A stretch of DNA of 46,083 bases from CAZGUX01 sp046160045 (GTDB lineage Bacteria > Acidobacteriota > Terriglobia > Bryobacterales > Bryobacteraceae): the NCBI GenBank assembly GCA_046160045.1, contig JBJXGR010000011.1, positions 1-46,083 on the forward strand. The letters are read 5' to 3'. The notes beneath the pieces are model-generated. The model made no database searches. It was not told the origin of the DNA and saw only the letters and a list, made by a program, of their open reading frames with translations. Of the stretch, positions 9,423 through 17,491 are shown one piece after another. The position numbers and the translations under genes were made by a program. Every line of letters begins with the position of its first letter. Position 1 is the first letter of the stretch.

Positions 9423-11454
9423 TTGACTGATCTCCTGAGCTCGAAATCACCATGCTGTTCCAGGCTGTAAGCCATTGGAGATCGCCAATGGCAGGTTCGC
9501 CGGACAATTGACGAACTAATGCGTTCAATGAGTAACGGATGGGACTCACCACTTTCCCGGCCTCACCAAAAACGTAAATACTCGCTGAGTACTCAGTCGC
9601 GACTGTTGAACCGTCAGCAAAAGGGTCCGTTTCGAGCCTGTCTATCGCACTCGCTACCGATCGAGACGCAAAGTATCGGCGGACCTGATCGATCAGATAG
9701 TATGCAGGTTTGAAACGCGCAAAACATTGTTCTCGTTGTTCCTTGAGGAGGCGTCGCACCTCTGCAAAAAGCGCCGATTTAAAACCGACAACCTCCAGCG
9801 ACTCTAATCCTTCTTCCAGAATTTCAACAGCGCCATCGAAAGCTGCGCGAGGAGCCGTACCTGTTCCGCAGGCAATTGTTACCAACGTGCGCACGAGATA
9901 TTCGAGCGGCCTGGCGACTGGAGCGGCAACCGTGGTCCAGGATGCCCACAGCGACATCACGTAGAGCTTCGCCTGGGCGGCGTAAGCAAAGTAGAAGTCG
10001 TGAAAATGGACAAATATTTCCGTAGCGAGGCGCTTGTGCTTAAGATAGGCAGTATGGAACTCATCCCGGCTGACCTGAAGTTCGCTCTCGCCGCGTCGGG
10101 TTTTCCCGGCTGTCGCCTCTCGTTCCATCGCCAGGCAATAGTTCAAAACCGCGTTCCGAATTCCTGCAGCCAATGAGACGTTCGATCTCTTTTCATTCCG
10201 ATACCAATCGTTAAACTGCTGATAAAAACTGTCCCACTGAAATGATGGGTTATCGTCTTCCCACGTCGTACCGAAAAGGGCCTGAAAGATGTCGCGTACC
10301 CGCGAATGCATCATTTCGTGCGATAGCGTCATTAGGGTCCAAGCGGGAAGGGATTCTGCAGTTAACGACTCAGATGCGGCAGTTATAGAAAACTTGGTTT
10401 CCTTGAATCCGTGCCGAAGGCTGAAGTGGACAAGAAGCGGGACATCATCGTCGTCGTGGAATTCGCCCCCATGGTCGAATTCCTCAGCAGCTGATAGCGT
10501 GAAGGCATATTCAGGTCCTGATTCGTACGTCGCGATATTGTGAGGAACCGGTGCATTTTTGGTAGAGTACTGTTTCTCAATGATGGAGGCAGCGCTTCGC
10601 TTCTTGAAAGCACTTTCGACGTATCGGGCGAACTTGGTGAGGGCGCGGATTGCACCGCCTATTCCAAGTAGTGAGTGATGTGGGAACGGCGAACGGTTCG
10701 AGATTATGGGTACCGCTCCCGAGGTTCCCTGAGTGACAGAATACGAAAGCGACGCGCTGATCTCGACGAGAGCCGAGATAATGGCGTTGCCTTGCTGCAA
10801 TTTAGCTATGCTAGTTTTGTCTTTGGACACTTCAATGTGCCGGGCGATCAGCTCTTTTGTTAGGTGCAATATCCTGACCAGGGTCAGTTTTTCCTCTGGA
10901 AAATACGCTCCGTAAGAAACCCACAGCGTTGCGACGCTGGCGGTGATCTGCTCGATGTAAACATCCAGAACGTCATCGCCAACAGCTGAAAGCGGCGGCG
11001 GTACGGTCCCTGAACTCGGTTGTGACTCAAGATGAAATTTTGGAGCAGCCAGCTGGCCATCTCGAATGGACCAGAACTCCATAGCCGAACAGCCAATGAG
11101 CTTCTTGACCATCACGGCTCGTTCCCAAGTGCAGTTGAGCATCAGTATCGATGCCAGACCTTCGGTAAAGAAGGTCGCCTCAAGCTCGGCCAAGGTTAAA
11201 TCAGGCTTGATCCTTCCCAATGCCTGATAGGGTCGCGCTCCGAAAAAGAAAGCGACTGTTGTGAGTATCGACGGAGGCGATGGAGGCATCTCATCCTGGA
11301 CAAGGTAGGCAGGCAGGATGGGACTATATCGCACGTCAACTGCACATTCCATGGAATTGTGAAGCGCGACAAGCGGAATGTCAGCCTCAATCTTTACCCT
11401 ATATTTGGCCGGCACATCTTCGGTGAGGACCAGATAATAGGTAAATCGACTCAT
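9409..11454 (-). CDS. 681-aa protein with HEMMH zinc-metalloprotease motif
   Basis: 681 residues, ATG at 11454, 22 bases after the 78-aa gene. Residues 376-388 read TLSHEMMHSRVRD, a textbook HEXXH zinc site (H379, E380, H383) preceded by a hydrophobic strand (AWTLM). A downstream glutamate that could be the third ligand occurs in LAMEREA (E444 or E446), about 61 residues on, as in some gluzincins. The ~370-residue N-terminal part and the helical C-terminal part (residues 460-600) match nothing I recognise; MSRFTYYLVLTEDVPAKYRVKIE opens with a beta strand pair. No signal peptide, so it should be cytoplasmic. It overlaps the next gene by 14 bases and belongs to the same operon. A protease that senses or activates a toxic partner is a plausible role but unproven. 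Confidence 0.85.
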   Translation of the reverse strand: MSRFTYYLVLTEDVPAKYRVKIEADIPLVALHNSMECAVDVRYSPILPAYLVQDEMPPSPPSILTTVAFFFGARPYQALGRIKPDLTLAELEATFFTEGLASILMLNCTWERAVMVKKLIGCSAMEFWSIRDGQLAAPKFHLESQPSSGTVPPPLSAVGDDVLDVYIEQITASVATLWVSYGAYFPEEKLTLVRILHLTKELIARHIEVSKDKTSIAKLQQGNAIISALVEISASLSYSVTQGTSGAVPIISNRSPFPHHSLLGIGGAIRALTKFARYVESAFKKRSAASIIEKQYSTKNAPVPHNIATYESGPEYAFTLSAAEEFDHGGEFHDDDDVPLLVHFSLRHGFKETKFSITAASESLTAESLPAWTLMTLSHEMMHSRVRDIFQALFGTTWEDDNPSFQWDSFYQQFNDWYRNEKRSNVSLAAGIRNAVLNYCLAMEREATAGKTRRGESELQVSRDEFHTAYLKHKRLATEIFVHFHDFYFAYAAQAKLYVMSLWASWTTVAAPVARPLEYLVRTLVTIACGTGTAPRAAFDGAVEILEEGLESLEVVGFKSALFAEVRRLLKEQREQCFARFKPAYYLIDQVRRYFASRSVASAIDRLETDPFADGSTVATEYSASIYVFGEAGKVVSPIRYSLNALVRQLSGEPAIGDLQWLTAWNSMVISSSGDQSNVNT

Positions 11455-11476
11455 TCGACGGTTTCAGTTCGGAGCG

Positions 11477-11713
11477 CTACTCGACCCACTCAAGCGTTCC
11501 ATCCTCTCGCTCGAGCAGCTCTAGGTAGTAGCGGAGAACTGCTTCCTCAGACGACGCAACACGGACGACCTCGGGAATGTCACCGCGTGCGTAACGTTTT
11601 TGAGCCGAGTAGTTCTGGGGAGCTCCATGTTTGTGGTCTGGAACCTCTGGAATGCCGCTGTGCTCGAAGGCTTCCGTGCAGATCATATCGAGCAGGTGTT
11701 TGGGACGAATCAT
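11477..11713 (-). CDS. Small 78-aa protein, first gene of the island
   Basis: A 78-residue frame starting at ATG 11713 and ending 22 bases before the 681-aa gene, on the same strand and with the same lower G+C. Charged and soluble: MIRPKHLLDMICTEAFEHSG, a proline-histidine segment (PEVPDHKHGAPQ), then a helical acidic end (EEAVLRYYLELLEREDG). No DNA-binding motif is obvious. It could be a regulator, an antitoxin-like partner or a substrate of the protease-like protein. Homology was not recognised; reality as a gene is supported by spacing, strand and plausible composition. Confidence 0.6.
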   Translation of the reverse strand: MIRPKHLLDMICTEAFEHSGIPEVPDHKHGAPQNYSAQKRYARGDIPEVVRVASSEEAVLRYYLELLEREDGTLEWVE

Positions 11714-11932
11714 CTTTCGCTTCCGTGAGGGGATAATTGTGAGTTTCTCATACTTAAGGCTTTAGTGTCAAGATGATGCGGCCTCCGCCGGGGCGCGACA
11801 TAAGAGTGAGGCTTTCGGGACGAAGGGGACAGACGGACTGTCTCAGACTGCTGTCGATCCGCCGCCCCCTTGCCTCTTGCGACGTTGCGGCCCAAGCGCT
11901 CCTCGACCCCAAACGCCTCCCACTGTACAGTG
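11714..11932. other. Intergenic edge of the low-G+C island
   Basis: 219 bases without a gene. Contains the possible promoter above and, at 11828-11842, a small inverted repeat GACAG-ACGGA-CTGTC of the GGGACAG...CTGTC type often seen near repeat elements. G+C content rises again on the right side. Confidence 0.5.
11766..11771 (-). promoter_or_regulatory. Possible -35 box for the SIR2/HEXXH island
   Basis: On the minus strand TTGACA (11771 to 11766) sits about 53 bases before the 78-aa start. No good -10 box lies 16-18 bases downstream, so this is tentative. A short inverted repeat TGAG-TTT-CTCA at 11740-11750 lies between it and the start codon and could be an operator. Confidence 0.3.
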
Positions 11933-12775
11933 CTACCCCCGAATCTTCCGGTACGCCGCCAGGCAGCGCTCCGCCGTGTCCACCGGTGGATAGTCGCTGC
12001 CTTCCTGTTCAATCATGTAGCACTCGATGCCCCCGGATTTCTCCGCCGCCGCGAAGATCTTCTTCCACGGTGCGACTCCCTCGCCCAACAGCACCCGGTA
12101 GCCTTTATCGGGATCCGACGACCAGTCCTTGCAGTGCATCGACACGATGCGGCCGGGATTCTTCTTGATCCACTCCACGGGGTCCGAACCGGCATCCATG
12201 CAGGTGCCGACGTCCAATTGAAGGACAACGTCCTTGGTCGTATTCTTGGCAAGGATCTCCATCGGGCGGACGCCGTTCACCGGCAGAAACTCCGTCTTGT
12301 GATTGTGAAAGCCCGCGCGAATCCCGGCCGCTTTCAGTTTCTCCGCCCCGCTGTTCAAGCGCTCGGCGACGGTCTTCCAGCCGTCCGGGTTTTCGACTTT
12401 GCCGGCGCCGGCCATTACCACAAGCCTTGAGCCGAGAATCGTATTCAGTTCAATGGCGCGGCTGATGTTCTCGGGGTCGTACACTTTGGAACTGTTATGG
12501 GTCGACGGGCAGCGCACGCCCAGGTCGTCCAGTAGCTTGCGGACCTCCCTGGTGTAGGCCGGGGTCCAGTCGAAATACGGCGAATAGAACTCCACGCACT
12601 GGTAGCCCATTTTGGCGACCGCGCGGACAGTACCCATCAGATCCTGTTTGAGTTCATTGCGAACGGAATAAAGCTCCAGGCCGACCGGCACGGGTTTGCC
12701 GCGTGCAGCCGCGGAGGCAAGAGCGCCGGACGCGCTCATCGCAAGAAAAGAACGGCGGGAACAGGGAAGATGCAT
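11933..12775 (-). CDS. Tat-exported sugar phosphate isomerase/epimerase-like protein
   Basis: 280 residues from the ATG at 12775, chosen because it begins with a twin-arginine signal (MHLPCSRRSFLAMSASGALA); the frame is open 34 codons further up without a signal. The mature part is a xylose-isomerase-like TIM barrel (AP endonuclease 2 superfamily): VGLELYSVRNEL, YQCVEFYSPYF, AGIRAGFHNHKTEF, VVLQLDVGTCMDAG and GRIVSMHCKDW are the usual metal-site strands (E, H, D, H). Such proteins isomerise or epimerise sugars or keto-sugars; the specific substrate cannot be read. It lies 47 bases downstream of another TIM-barrel gene on the same strand. Confidence 0.85.
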   Translation of the reverse strand: MHLPCSRRSFLAMSASGALASAAARGKPVPVGLELYSVRNELKQDLMGTVRAVAKMGYQCVEFYSPYFDWTPAYTREVRKLLDDLGVRCPSTHNSSKVYDPENISRAIELNTILGSRLVVMAGAGKVENPDGWKTVAERLNSGAEKLKAAGIRAGFHNHKTEFLPVNGVRPMEILAKNTTKDVVLQLDVGTCMDAGSDPVEWIKKNPGRIVSMHCKDWSSDPDKGYRVLLGEGVAPWKKIFAAAEKSGGIECYMIEQEGSDYPPVDTAERCLAAYRKIRG

Positions 12776-12822
12776 TCTGCCGAAACCATAGCACAGGGAA
12801 AAAGCGGTGGACAGGGGACCAA

Positions 12823-13641
12823 TCAGCCTTCGATCCCCAGGGTATCGCAAGCTTGCCGCATGCGCAGGATGCTCCACGCGAGCGCTTCCACGGGCGTCGG
12901 ATAGCCGTACAGGTCCAGCGTCATCGTGCCGCGATACCGGATCTCTCGAAACGCGCCAAGGACGGCTTGAATGTCCATCCGGCCCCGCCCCACCGGAAAG
13001 TGCAGTTCGGACGTCTGTTGGTCGGAGTCCGAAAAGTGAAGGTGGCGGATGCGGCCGCCGAGCGCGTAAATGGCGTCCACGTAGTCGCTTTGACGGCCGA
13101 CGCCGTAATGGCAGAAATCATACGTGATGCCGAAGTGCGCCGGGTCGAGCGCGTCGCACAATTTGATGAGAAACCGGTCGCTCATCCCCACGGTGAATGG
13201 ATGCGGTTCGGCCAGAAGGCGCATTCCATAAGGCTTGGCATAGTCGATCGCCGCGCGGAGGATCTCCACCAGGCGCGGCAGCAGGCGGCTCAACCACTCC
13301 GATTCTCCACTGCCCGCGGGAGCGCGCCCCTCCCAGATCAGGACGTCACCAGTGCCCAGTGAACGCGCAAAGTCGATGTCCGCCTTCAGTCCGGTCAACG
13401 TTGCTTCCGCCTCGGCCTCCGTGCCGAAGGGCTGAAAATAGGCCTCGCCGACGACATTCAGCCCGCCCATGCCGAGCCCGATGCCCTTCGCATAGGCCGC
13501 AAACGCGCGGCGCAATTCGTCGGTCTTGGCCTGCTTCAGGTGGTGGACCCACATTTCAACGCTCGAAAAGCCGGCCTCGCGAAAAATGTCCATCGCCTGC
13601 TCGACCTGGTAGTCCGCGAGCGTGATCGTACTTCCCCTCAC
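12823..13641 (-). CDS. Sugar phosphate isomerase/epimerase (TIM barrel)
   Basis: 272 residues from the GTG at 13641. I prefer this start because it overlaps the TGA of the upstream dehydrogenase gene (GTGA), implying coupled translation; a TTG six codons earlier is the alternative. Xylose-isomerase-like barrel: GFSSVEMWVHHL, GMRLLAEPHPFT, FGITYDFCHYGVG, RIRHLHFSDSD and GTMTLDLYGYP carry the expected E, D/H and H metal ligands. No signal peptide, so it should be cytoplasmic. With its dehydrogenase neighbour it probably forms a small catabolic unit for a sugar or sugar acid. Substrate unknown. Confidence 0.85.
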   Translation of the reverse strand: MRGSTITLADYQVEQAMDIFREAGFSSVEMWVHHLKQAKTDELRRAFAAYAKGIGLGMGGLNVVGEAYFQPFGTEAEAEATLTGLKADIDFARSLGTGDVLIWEGRAPAGSGESEWLSRLLPRLVEILRAAIDYAKPYGMRLLAEPHPFTVGMSDRFLIKLCDALDPAHFGITYDFCHYGVGRQSDYVDAIYALGGRIRHLHFSDSDQQTSELHFPVGRGRMDIQAVLGAFREIRYRGTMTLDLYGYPTPVEALAWSILRMRQACDTLGIEG

Positions 13642-14687
13642 CGTGGTTCTCCAGAGCAAACGCCCAACGTGGCAGCGGTGGCTTCAATCTGCCTCCAGGT
13701 AGCATCATCGATGGGAATGCCTTCTTTCAGCCGCTGCTCGCGTTTGCGGAAGTCAGCCTCTCCCGGCAGGAACACCTCGTCGAATCCGGGCGCCGCGGGC
13801 GTTGATTTGATGTATCCCGCCAATTCCTCGACCATCCCGGAAAACTCCGCCGGATCGACAAATGCGGAGATATCGATCACCAGAAAGCCCAGCCCGTTGC
13901 CTGGCTGAGGTTTCGAGACCGGCGACCCTCCCAACAGGCCTCCCAGCACTTCCACCAACAGGGACAGCGCAAAGCCGCGATATCCGCGCCGGCCACCGAG
14001 AGGCAGGATGGCTCCGCGAGGCGGGCCATAGAAGTCCGCCGGATCATTGCTCGGACTGCCCTCGGCATTCAGGATCCATCCGTCCGGCAGGGGTTGGCCC
14101 TGGTTTCGAAGCAACCGGATCGCTCCTTCAGAAGCTTCGGCGGTGGAGAAGTCGGCCACCATCGGATAGGCGGAGTTTCCGGGGACAGCGAACGAGATCG
14201 GATTCGTGGCCAGGCGCCCTTCGCGTCCTCCCCACGGGGTGACAAAATGGCCGTGCCGCGGCGAATTGCAGACCCCGATGGCCAGAAACCCTTGCATGGC
14301 CGCCCGCGTCGTATAGGCGCCCAATCGTCCCGCGTGGTTGCAGCAGCGCGCCACCACCGTGGCCGTCTTCCACCGCCGGGCCTTCTCAATGGCAGTGTCA
14401 ATTGCTCTCAACCCGCCCACCTGGCCAAAGGTCCAGCCGCAGTCGACCACAGCCGTCGTCTCGGTCTCGTGCGAGACCACAACCTGCGCTCCCGGCCGGA
14501 TCGAACCATTGCGGATCTCCTCGACATACTGCGGAATCCGCATGACGCCGTGGGTGTCGTACCCCATCAGGCTGGCCGATACGAGATGTTCTGCCACGAT
14601 CTCCGCCTCCCCTCGGGGCGCCCCCGCCGCTTCGAAAACATCCTCCGCGAGCCGGTGCAGCCGTTCGGGGCCAAAAGTCAAGGACAT
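13638..14687 (-). CDS. Ldh2-family (malate/L-lactate/ureidoglycolate-type) dehydrogenase
   Basis: 349 residues from the ATG at 14687; the frame continues 74 codons upstream across the divergent promoter region and those residues do not look real. Matches the Ldh_2 family of NAD(P)-dependent 2-hydroxyacid dehydrogenases: GYDTHGVMRIPQYVEEI, the conserved NHAGRLGAYTTRA, IGVCNSPRHGHFVTPWGG, RLATNPISFAVP and GYRGFALSLLVEVLGGLLGG. The histidine in THG and that in NHAG are typical of the family. The product would interconvert a 2-hydroxy acid and a 2-keto acid; exact substrate unknown. Overlaps the next gene by 4 bases. Divergent from the SDR gene at 14801. Confidence 0.9.
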   Translation of the reverse strand: MSLTFGPERLHRLAEDVFEAAGAPRGEAEIVAEHLVSASLMGYDTHGVMRIPQYVEEIRNGSIRPGAQVVVSHETETTAVVDCGWTFGQVGGLRAIDTAIEKARRWKTATVVARCCNHAGRLGAYTTRAAMQGFLAIGVCNSPRHGHFVTPWGGREGRLATNPISFAVPGNSAYPMVADFSTAEASEGAIRLLRNQGQPLPDGWILNAEGSPSNDPADFYGPPRGAILPLGGRRGYRGFALSLLVEVLGGLLGGSPVSKPQPGNGLGFLVIDISAFVDPAEFSGMVEELAGYIKSTPAAPGFDEVFLPGEADFRKREQRLKEGIPIDDATWRQIEATAATLGVCSGEPR

Positions 14688-14800
14688 AGGTTTCCCGGCC
14701 AGTTTAGCGCTTAAGCGATGGTGAGGAGAGGAGGGTTCCCGGGTACACAAACCGTTCCGGGAGCGCCACGGATCGAGTTTGCATTTAGCATAAAAGAATC

Positions 14801-15754
14801 GTGGAGAAACTTGGCATCCTTGGCGCCGGCGGAGCGATCGGACAGGCTGTCGCCGGGGAGGCGCGGCGCCGGTCCCTGGCCTTTTGTGTGATCGGGCGGT
14901 CGAGCGCAAAACTCGAGGCGGCGTTTCCCGGCGCCGAGGTCCGGGTGGCCGATGTGGGGACCGAGAGCGAAGCGAGTAGCGCGCTGGAAGGCGTCCACAC
15001 CGCGATCTATGCGGTGGGCGTTCCCTATCACGAATTCCGGCTCCATCCGGTGTTGATGCGGGCGACCTTGAGCGCCGCCAGGCACGCGGGGGTGCGGCGG
15101 CTGATCGTCATTTCCAGTGTCTACAGTTATGGCGTTCCCCAAACCCCGCGCGTGGCGGAAACGCATCCGCGGACCCCGGCGGCTTTCAAAGGGAAAATGC
15201 GAAAAGAGCAGGAAGACGCCGCCCTCGCAGCCGACGATGCTGGCGGCTTGCGTACGCTGGTTCTGCGATTGCCCGACTTCTATGGACCTCACACCGAGGT
15301 CAGCATCGCGGGCGTCGTGCTCGGCGCGGCGCTGCGTAACGTGGCCGCGCCCTGGCTGGGACCGCCCGACCTGCCGCACGAGTTCATCTTCGTGCCCGAC
15401 GCCGCCGGGGTGATTCTGGATCTTGCCGGACGCGACGACGTGTGGGGCCAGGCCTGGAACCTGGGTGGCGCCGGGACCATCACGCCGCGTCAGTTTATCG
15501 AAACCACCTACCGCGAGCTTGGTTTGCGTCCGCGGATGCGCAATGGGGGGAAGTGGTTCCTGCGTCTGGGCGGGCTGTTCAGCAAGGTGATGGGTGAGTT
15601 GCGCGAGATGTACTACCTGCAGGAAACGCCCGTGATCCTGGACGATTCGCGGCTGGCTGCTCGCCTCGGGCCGTTGCCCAAGACTCCCTATGCGGAGGGA
15701 ATCGCCCGGACCGTCAATTGGGCCCGAGCCGAGATGGCAAGCCGCAGCCGGTAA
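14801..15754 (+). CDS. Atypical extended SDR / NAD-dependent epimerase-like protein
   Basis: 317 residues, GTG start. Rossmann motif GILGAGGAIGQ at residues 5-15, then VADVGTESEASSALEGVHTAIYAVG and RRLIVISSVYSYG, as in extended SDRs. The usual YxxxK is not clear: the matching stretch reads FKGKMRKEQEDAAL, so the catalytic tyrosine may be replaced, which suggests a non-classical or non-enzymatic member. LRLPDFYGP follows the standard pattern. It starts a + strand group with coaD, an aminotransferase and manA. TAGCAT at 14786-14791 is a weak -10 just 9 bases from the start. Substrate unknown. Confidence 0.8.
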   Translation: MEKLGILGAGGAIGQAVAGEARRRSLAFCVIGRSSAKLEAAFPGAEVRVADVGTESEASSALEGVHTAIYAVGVPYHEFRLHPVLMRATLSAARHAGVRRLIVISSVYSYGVPQTPRVAETHPRTPAAFKGKMRKEQEDAALAADDAGGLRTLVLRLPDFYGPHTEVSIAGVVLGAALRNVAAPWLGPPDLPHEFIFVPDAAGVILDLAGRDDVWGQAWNLGGAGTITPRQFIETTYRELGLRPRMRNGGKWFLRLGGLFSKVMGELREMYYLQETPVILDDSRLAARLGPLPKTPYAEGIARTVNWARAEMASRSR

Positions 15755-15801
15755 GTCATTTCGATACAATGAATGGTCCACCACGGAAGGACTTGTCACC
15801 A

Positions 15802-16302
15802 GTGACCTCCAGCCAGGGCGCTGTCGCGATTTACCCGGGTACGTTCGACCCCATCACCAACGGGCACCTCGACCTGATTGCCCGCGGCGCCCGCCTGTTT
15901 GACAGGCTGACGGTAGCCGTGCTCAAGAACGACTCAAAGCAGCCGCTGTTCAGCGTGGAGGATCGCGTGGCCATGTTGGGCGAGGCCGTCCAGGGGTTTG
16001 CTAATGTGGAGGTAGGTTTTTTCGACGGGCTTCTGGTTCATTACGCCGCGCAGAAAGGCGCTTCTGTGATTCTGCGTGGGATCCGGGCCATTTCCGATTA
16101 CGAGTACGAACTTCAAATGGCTCTGATGAACCGGCGGCTGCATCCCGAGATTGAGACCGTCTTCCTGATGGCCGGAGAAGCGTACTCGTTTGTCAGCGCG
16201 AAGATGGTGAAAGAAGTGTTCAGCCTGGGAGGCAATATCTCCGGGCTGGTTCCCCCATTTGTCGAGGCCCGGTTGCGCGACCGCGTCCGGCCCCTCCGGT
16301 AG
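15802..16302 (+). CDS. coaD: Phosphopantetheine adenylyltransferase
   Basis: Transfers AMP from ATP to 4'-phosphopantetheine to give dephospho-CoA, the penultimate CoA step. From the GTG at 15802 the product is 166 residues, matching the usual ~160, with GGAAGG 11 bases upstream; an ATG at 15769 would add 11 residues but overlaps a -10-like TACAAT (15765-15770). Signatures: AIYPGTFDPITNGHLDL (the TxGH nucleotidyltransferase motif), LRGIRAISDYEYELQMALMN and YSFVSAKMVKEVFSLGG. Essential housekeeping gene, cytoplasmic. Ends 13 bases before the aminotransferase. Confidence 0.95.
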   Translation: MTSSQGAVAIYPGTFDPITNGHLDLIARGARLFDRLTVAVLKNDSKQPLFSVEDRVAMLGEAVQGFANVEVGFFDGLLVHYAAQKGASVILRGIRAISDYEYELQMALMNRRLHPEIETVFLMAGEAYSFVSAKMVKEVFSLGGNISGLVPPFVEARLRDRVRPLR

Positions 16303-16315
16303 TGATAACGGACTT

Positions 16316-17485
16316 ATGTCAGTCGCAGAACGAATTTCTTCCATCAGTGTTTCGTCCACGATGAAAGTCGCCGCCGACGCCGAGCGTCTGCGGTTGCAAG
16401 GCGTGGACGTCGTCGACTTCGGAGCCGGCGAGCCGGACTTCCCCACCCCCGATAACATCAAGCAGGCGGCCATCCGCGCGCTCGATCAGAACTTCACCAA
16501 GTACACCGCGGCAGGCGGCACTCTGGAGTTGAAGCAGGCGATCTGTGAACGCCACAAGGCCGATTTCGGCACCGATTACACGGCAGCCGAATGCATCGTC
16601 TCGGTCGGCGGCAAGCACGTCATCTTCAACCTCACGCAGACCGTGATTAACCCCGGCGACGAGGTGATTATTCCGGTCCCCTTTTGGGTGACCTACAAAG
16701 ATGTCGTCAACTATGCGGGCGGCAGGTGCGTGTTCGTCGAGACCGACGAGGCGGCCGGTTTCACCCTGACGGCTGGCATGGTGGAGAAACACCTCACGCC
16801 TCAGACTCGGATGATGGTGATCAACTCGCCGTCGAATCCCTCGGGCGCGGTTCTCGACAAAGAGAACTTCATCAAAATCTTCGAGATGGCGAGGGCGCGC
16901 AAGATCTTCCTGTTGACGGACGAATGCTATTGCCACTTCCTGTATGACAGCGATCCGTTCTCGATCGCCTCCATCCCGGATGCGAAGAGCACCGTGTTGG
17001 TGGCCGGCACCATGTCGAAGACGTACTCTATGACCGGCTGGCGCGTCGGGTTTGCGCTGGCGCCGCCACAGTTCATCACGGCGATGACCAAGCTGCAAAG
17101 CCACTCGACGTCGAACCCCACGTCGATCGCGCAGAAAGCGGCGGTGGAGGCGATGCGGGGACCGCAGGAGTCGGTTCGGGAGATGCTGGCTGAGTACCGC
17201 CGCCGCCGCGATTTTGTCGTCTCGCGCCTGCGGCAGATCCCGGGCGTGACCTGCGCCGAGCCCCGCGGGGCCTTCTATGCGTACCCCAACATCTCCTGCG
17301 CGTTCGGCCGCAACGGCATCGACAACACGCTGCAGTTCGCCGAAAAGCTGCTGAACGAAGGTCACGTTGCGGTGGTCCCGGGCGAAGCCTTCGGCACCGC
17401 GCACCATGTCCGCATTTCGTACGCCACCTCGATGAAGGAACTCGAGCGCGGCCTCGACCGGCTGCACCAGTTCATCGTCCGGTAG
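16316..17485 (+). CDS. PLP-dependent class I aminotransferase (aspartate-type)
   Basis: 389 residues from the ATG at 16316. Fold-type I aminotransferase, closest in pattern to the AspB/aspartate aminotransferase group: VVDFGAGEPDFPTP, YTAAGGTLELKQAI, NSPSNPSGAV (N174), LTDECYCHFLY (D202, Y205) and GTMSKTYSMTGWRVG with K235 as the Schiff-base lysine. The C-terminal VRISYATS provides the carboxylate-binding arginine. It would use glutamate/2-oxoglutarate and aspartate/oxaloacetate or related substrates in the cytoplasm; exact specificity is not readable. It lies 13 bases after coaD and 6 before manA, so cotranscription is likely. Confidence 0.93.
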   Translation: MSVAERISSISVSSTMKVAADAERLRLQGVDVVDFGAGEPDFPTPDNIKQAAIRALDQNFTKYTAAGGTLELKQAICERHKADFGTDYTAAECIVSVGGKHVIFNLTQTVINPGDEVIIPVPFWVTYKDVVNYAGGRCVFVETDEAAGFTLTAGMVEKHLTPQTRMMVINSPSNPSGAVLDKENFIKIFEMARARKIFLLTDECYCHFLYDSDPFSIASIPDAKSTVLVAGTMSKTYSMTGWRVGFALAPPQFITAMTKLQSHSTSNPTSIAQKAAVEAMRGPQESVREMLAEYRRRRDFVVSRLRQIPGVTCAEPRGAFYAYPNISCAFGRNGIDNTLQFAEKLLNEGHVAVVPGEAFGTAHHVRISYATSMKELERGLDRLHQFIVR

Positions 17486-17491
17486 CCGGCC

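Noticed and set aside
7365..11793. Near match GCGGCCTC-GCCGGG (7365) and GCGGCCTCCGCCGGGG (11778) at the two edges of the low-G+C island as possible att sites
   Set aside because: Too short and too GC-rich to be significant; no integrase or tRNA nearby.
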